DNA of 7,513 nt, from the NCBI GenBank assembly GCA_946405475.1, contig CAMJHI010000104.1, positions 1 to 7,513 on the forward strand, given 5' to 3'. Numbering within the stretch: position 1 is the stretch's first letter; each line of letters begins with the position of its first letter. This DNA is from an uncultured Clostridia bacterium. GTDB lineage: Bacteria > Bacillota > Clostridia > Oscillospirales > Acutalibacteraceae. Under the pieces are notes generated by a model that searched no databases, was not told the origin of the DNA, and saw nothing but the letters and a program-made list of their open reading frames with translations. Of the stretch, positions 7,452 to 7,513 are shown in pieces. The position numbers and the translations under genes are program-made.

Positions 7452-7513
7452 AAGTCAGTTATCAGGGTTCAGCCGATCGCAATGAATGGTTTAACTTAAT
7501 AAATTCGGGTAAG
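7452..7513 (+). repeat. Dispersed modular repeat, copy 3, cut by the window end
   Basis: Three 7-bp units, AAGTCAG, TTATCAG, GGTTCAG (7452-7472), are followed by CCGATCGCAATGAATGG and an AT-rich linker. TCGGGTAAG (7505-7513) is the beginning of the same core as at 5705-5735. ATGAAT (7482-7487) and the following GGTTTAA match copy 2, and CAATGAAT resembles the linker of copy 1 read on the - strand. The rest of the core should lie just beyond the window. Nothing in 7371-7451 is recognisable as a feature apart from an antisense ribosome-site-like motif. Confidence 0.65.

Overview
The window reads like chromosome of a GC-rich Firmicute of the class Clostridia, most likely an Oscillospiraceae/Ruminococcaceae-type gut anaerobe. 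This is inferred from the gene content (lepA overlapping hemW, a Gram-positive HPr with Ser46, pyrR next to a uracil permease), the GC-rich codon use and the strong AGGAGG-type ribosome sites. All convincing genes lie on the + strand.

Layout. Positions 1-624 hold the C-terminal part of glutaminyl-tRNA synthetase (the gene starts outside the window). It is followed at once by a 222-residue membrane protein of unknown function (635-1303). A gap of about 155 bp contains a dispersed repeat. Then come lepA (1460-3274) and hemW (3261-4370), which overlap by 14 bp. A 249-bp gap carries a strong promoter (4522-4549) for ptsH/HPr (4620-4883), which ends at an intrinsic terminator. A leader of roughly 180 nt ends in a terminator hairpin plus T7 just before pyrR (5115-5654); a competing pairing upstream makes this look like a transcription attenuator. 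A second copy of the repeat separates pyrR from uraA (5851-7206), which ends in a very clear terminator. The last 240 bp are repeat-rich and apparently non-coding.

How the genes work together. glnS and lepA serve translation, hemW is a radical-SAM heme chaperone, and HPr is the phosphocarrier and regulator of sugar uptake. pyrR and uraA form a pyrimidine salvage and regulation pair. These are ordinary housekeeping genes.

The unusual content is between the genes. Three gaps contain members of one modular repeat family. A 31-bp hairpin core (30 of 31 bases identical between two copies, a third copy cut by the window end) is joined to tracts built strictly of 7-bp units. The units differ in sequence between and within copies (GGCGAAA/GGCGGAA, CTGAnnn, nnnTCAG) while the 7-bp period is kept. 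It resembles in form the heptanucleotide STRR repeats known from filamentous cyanobacteria, but here the arrays flank a conserved core. I see no CRISPR array, transposase, tRNA or rRNA in the window.
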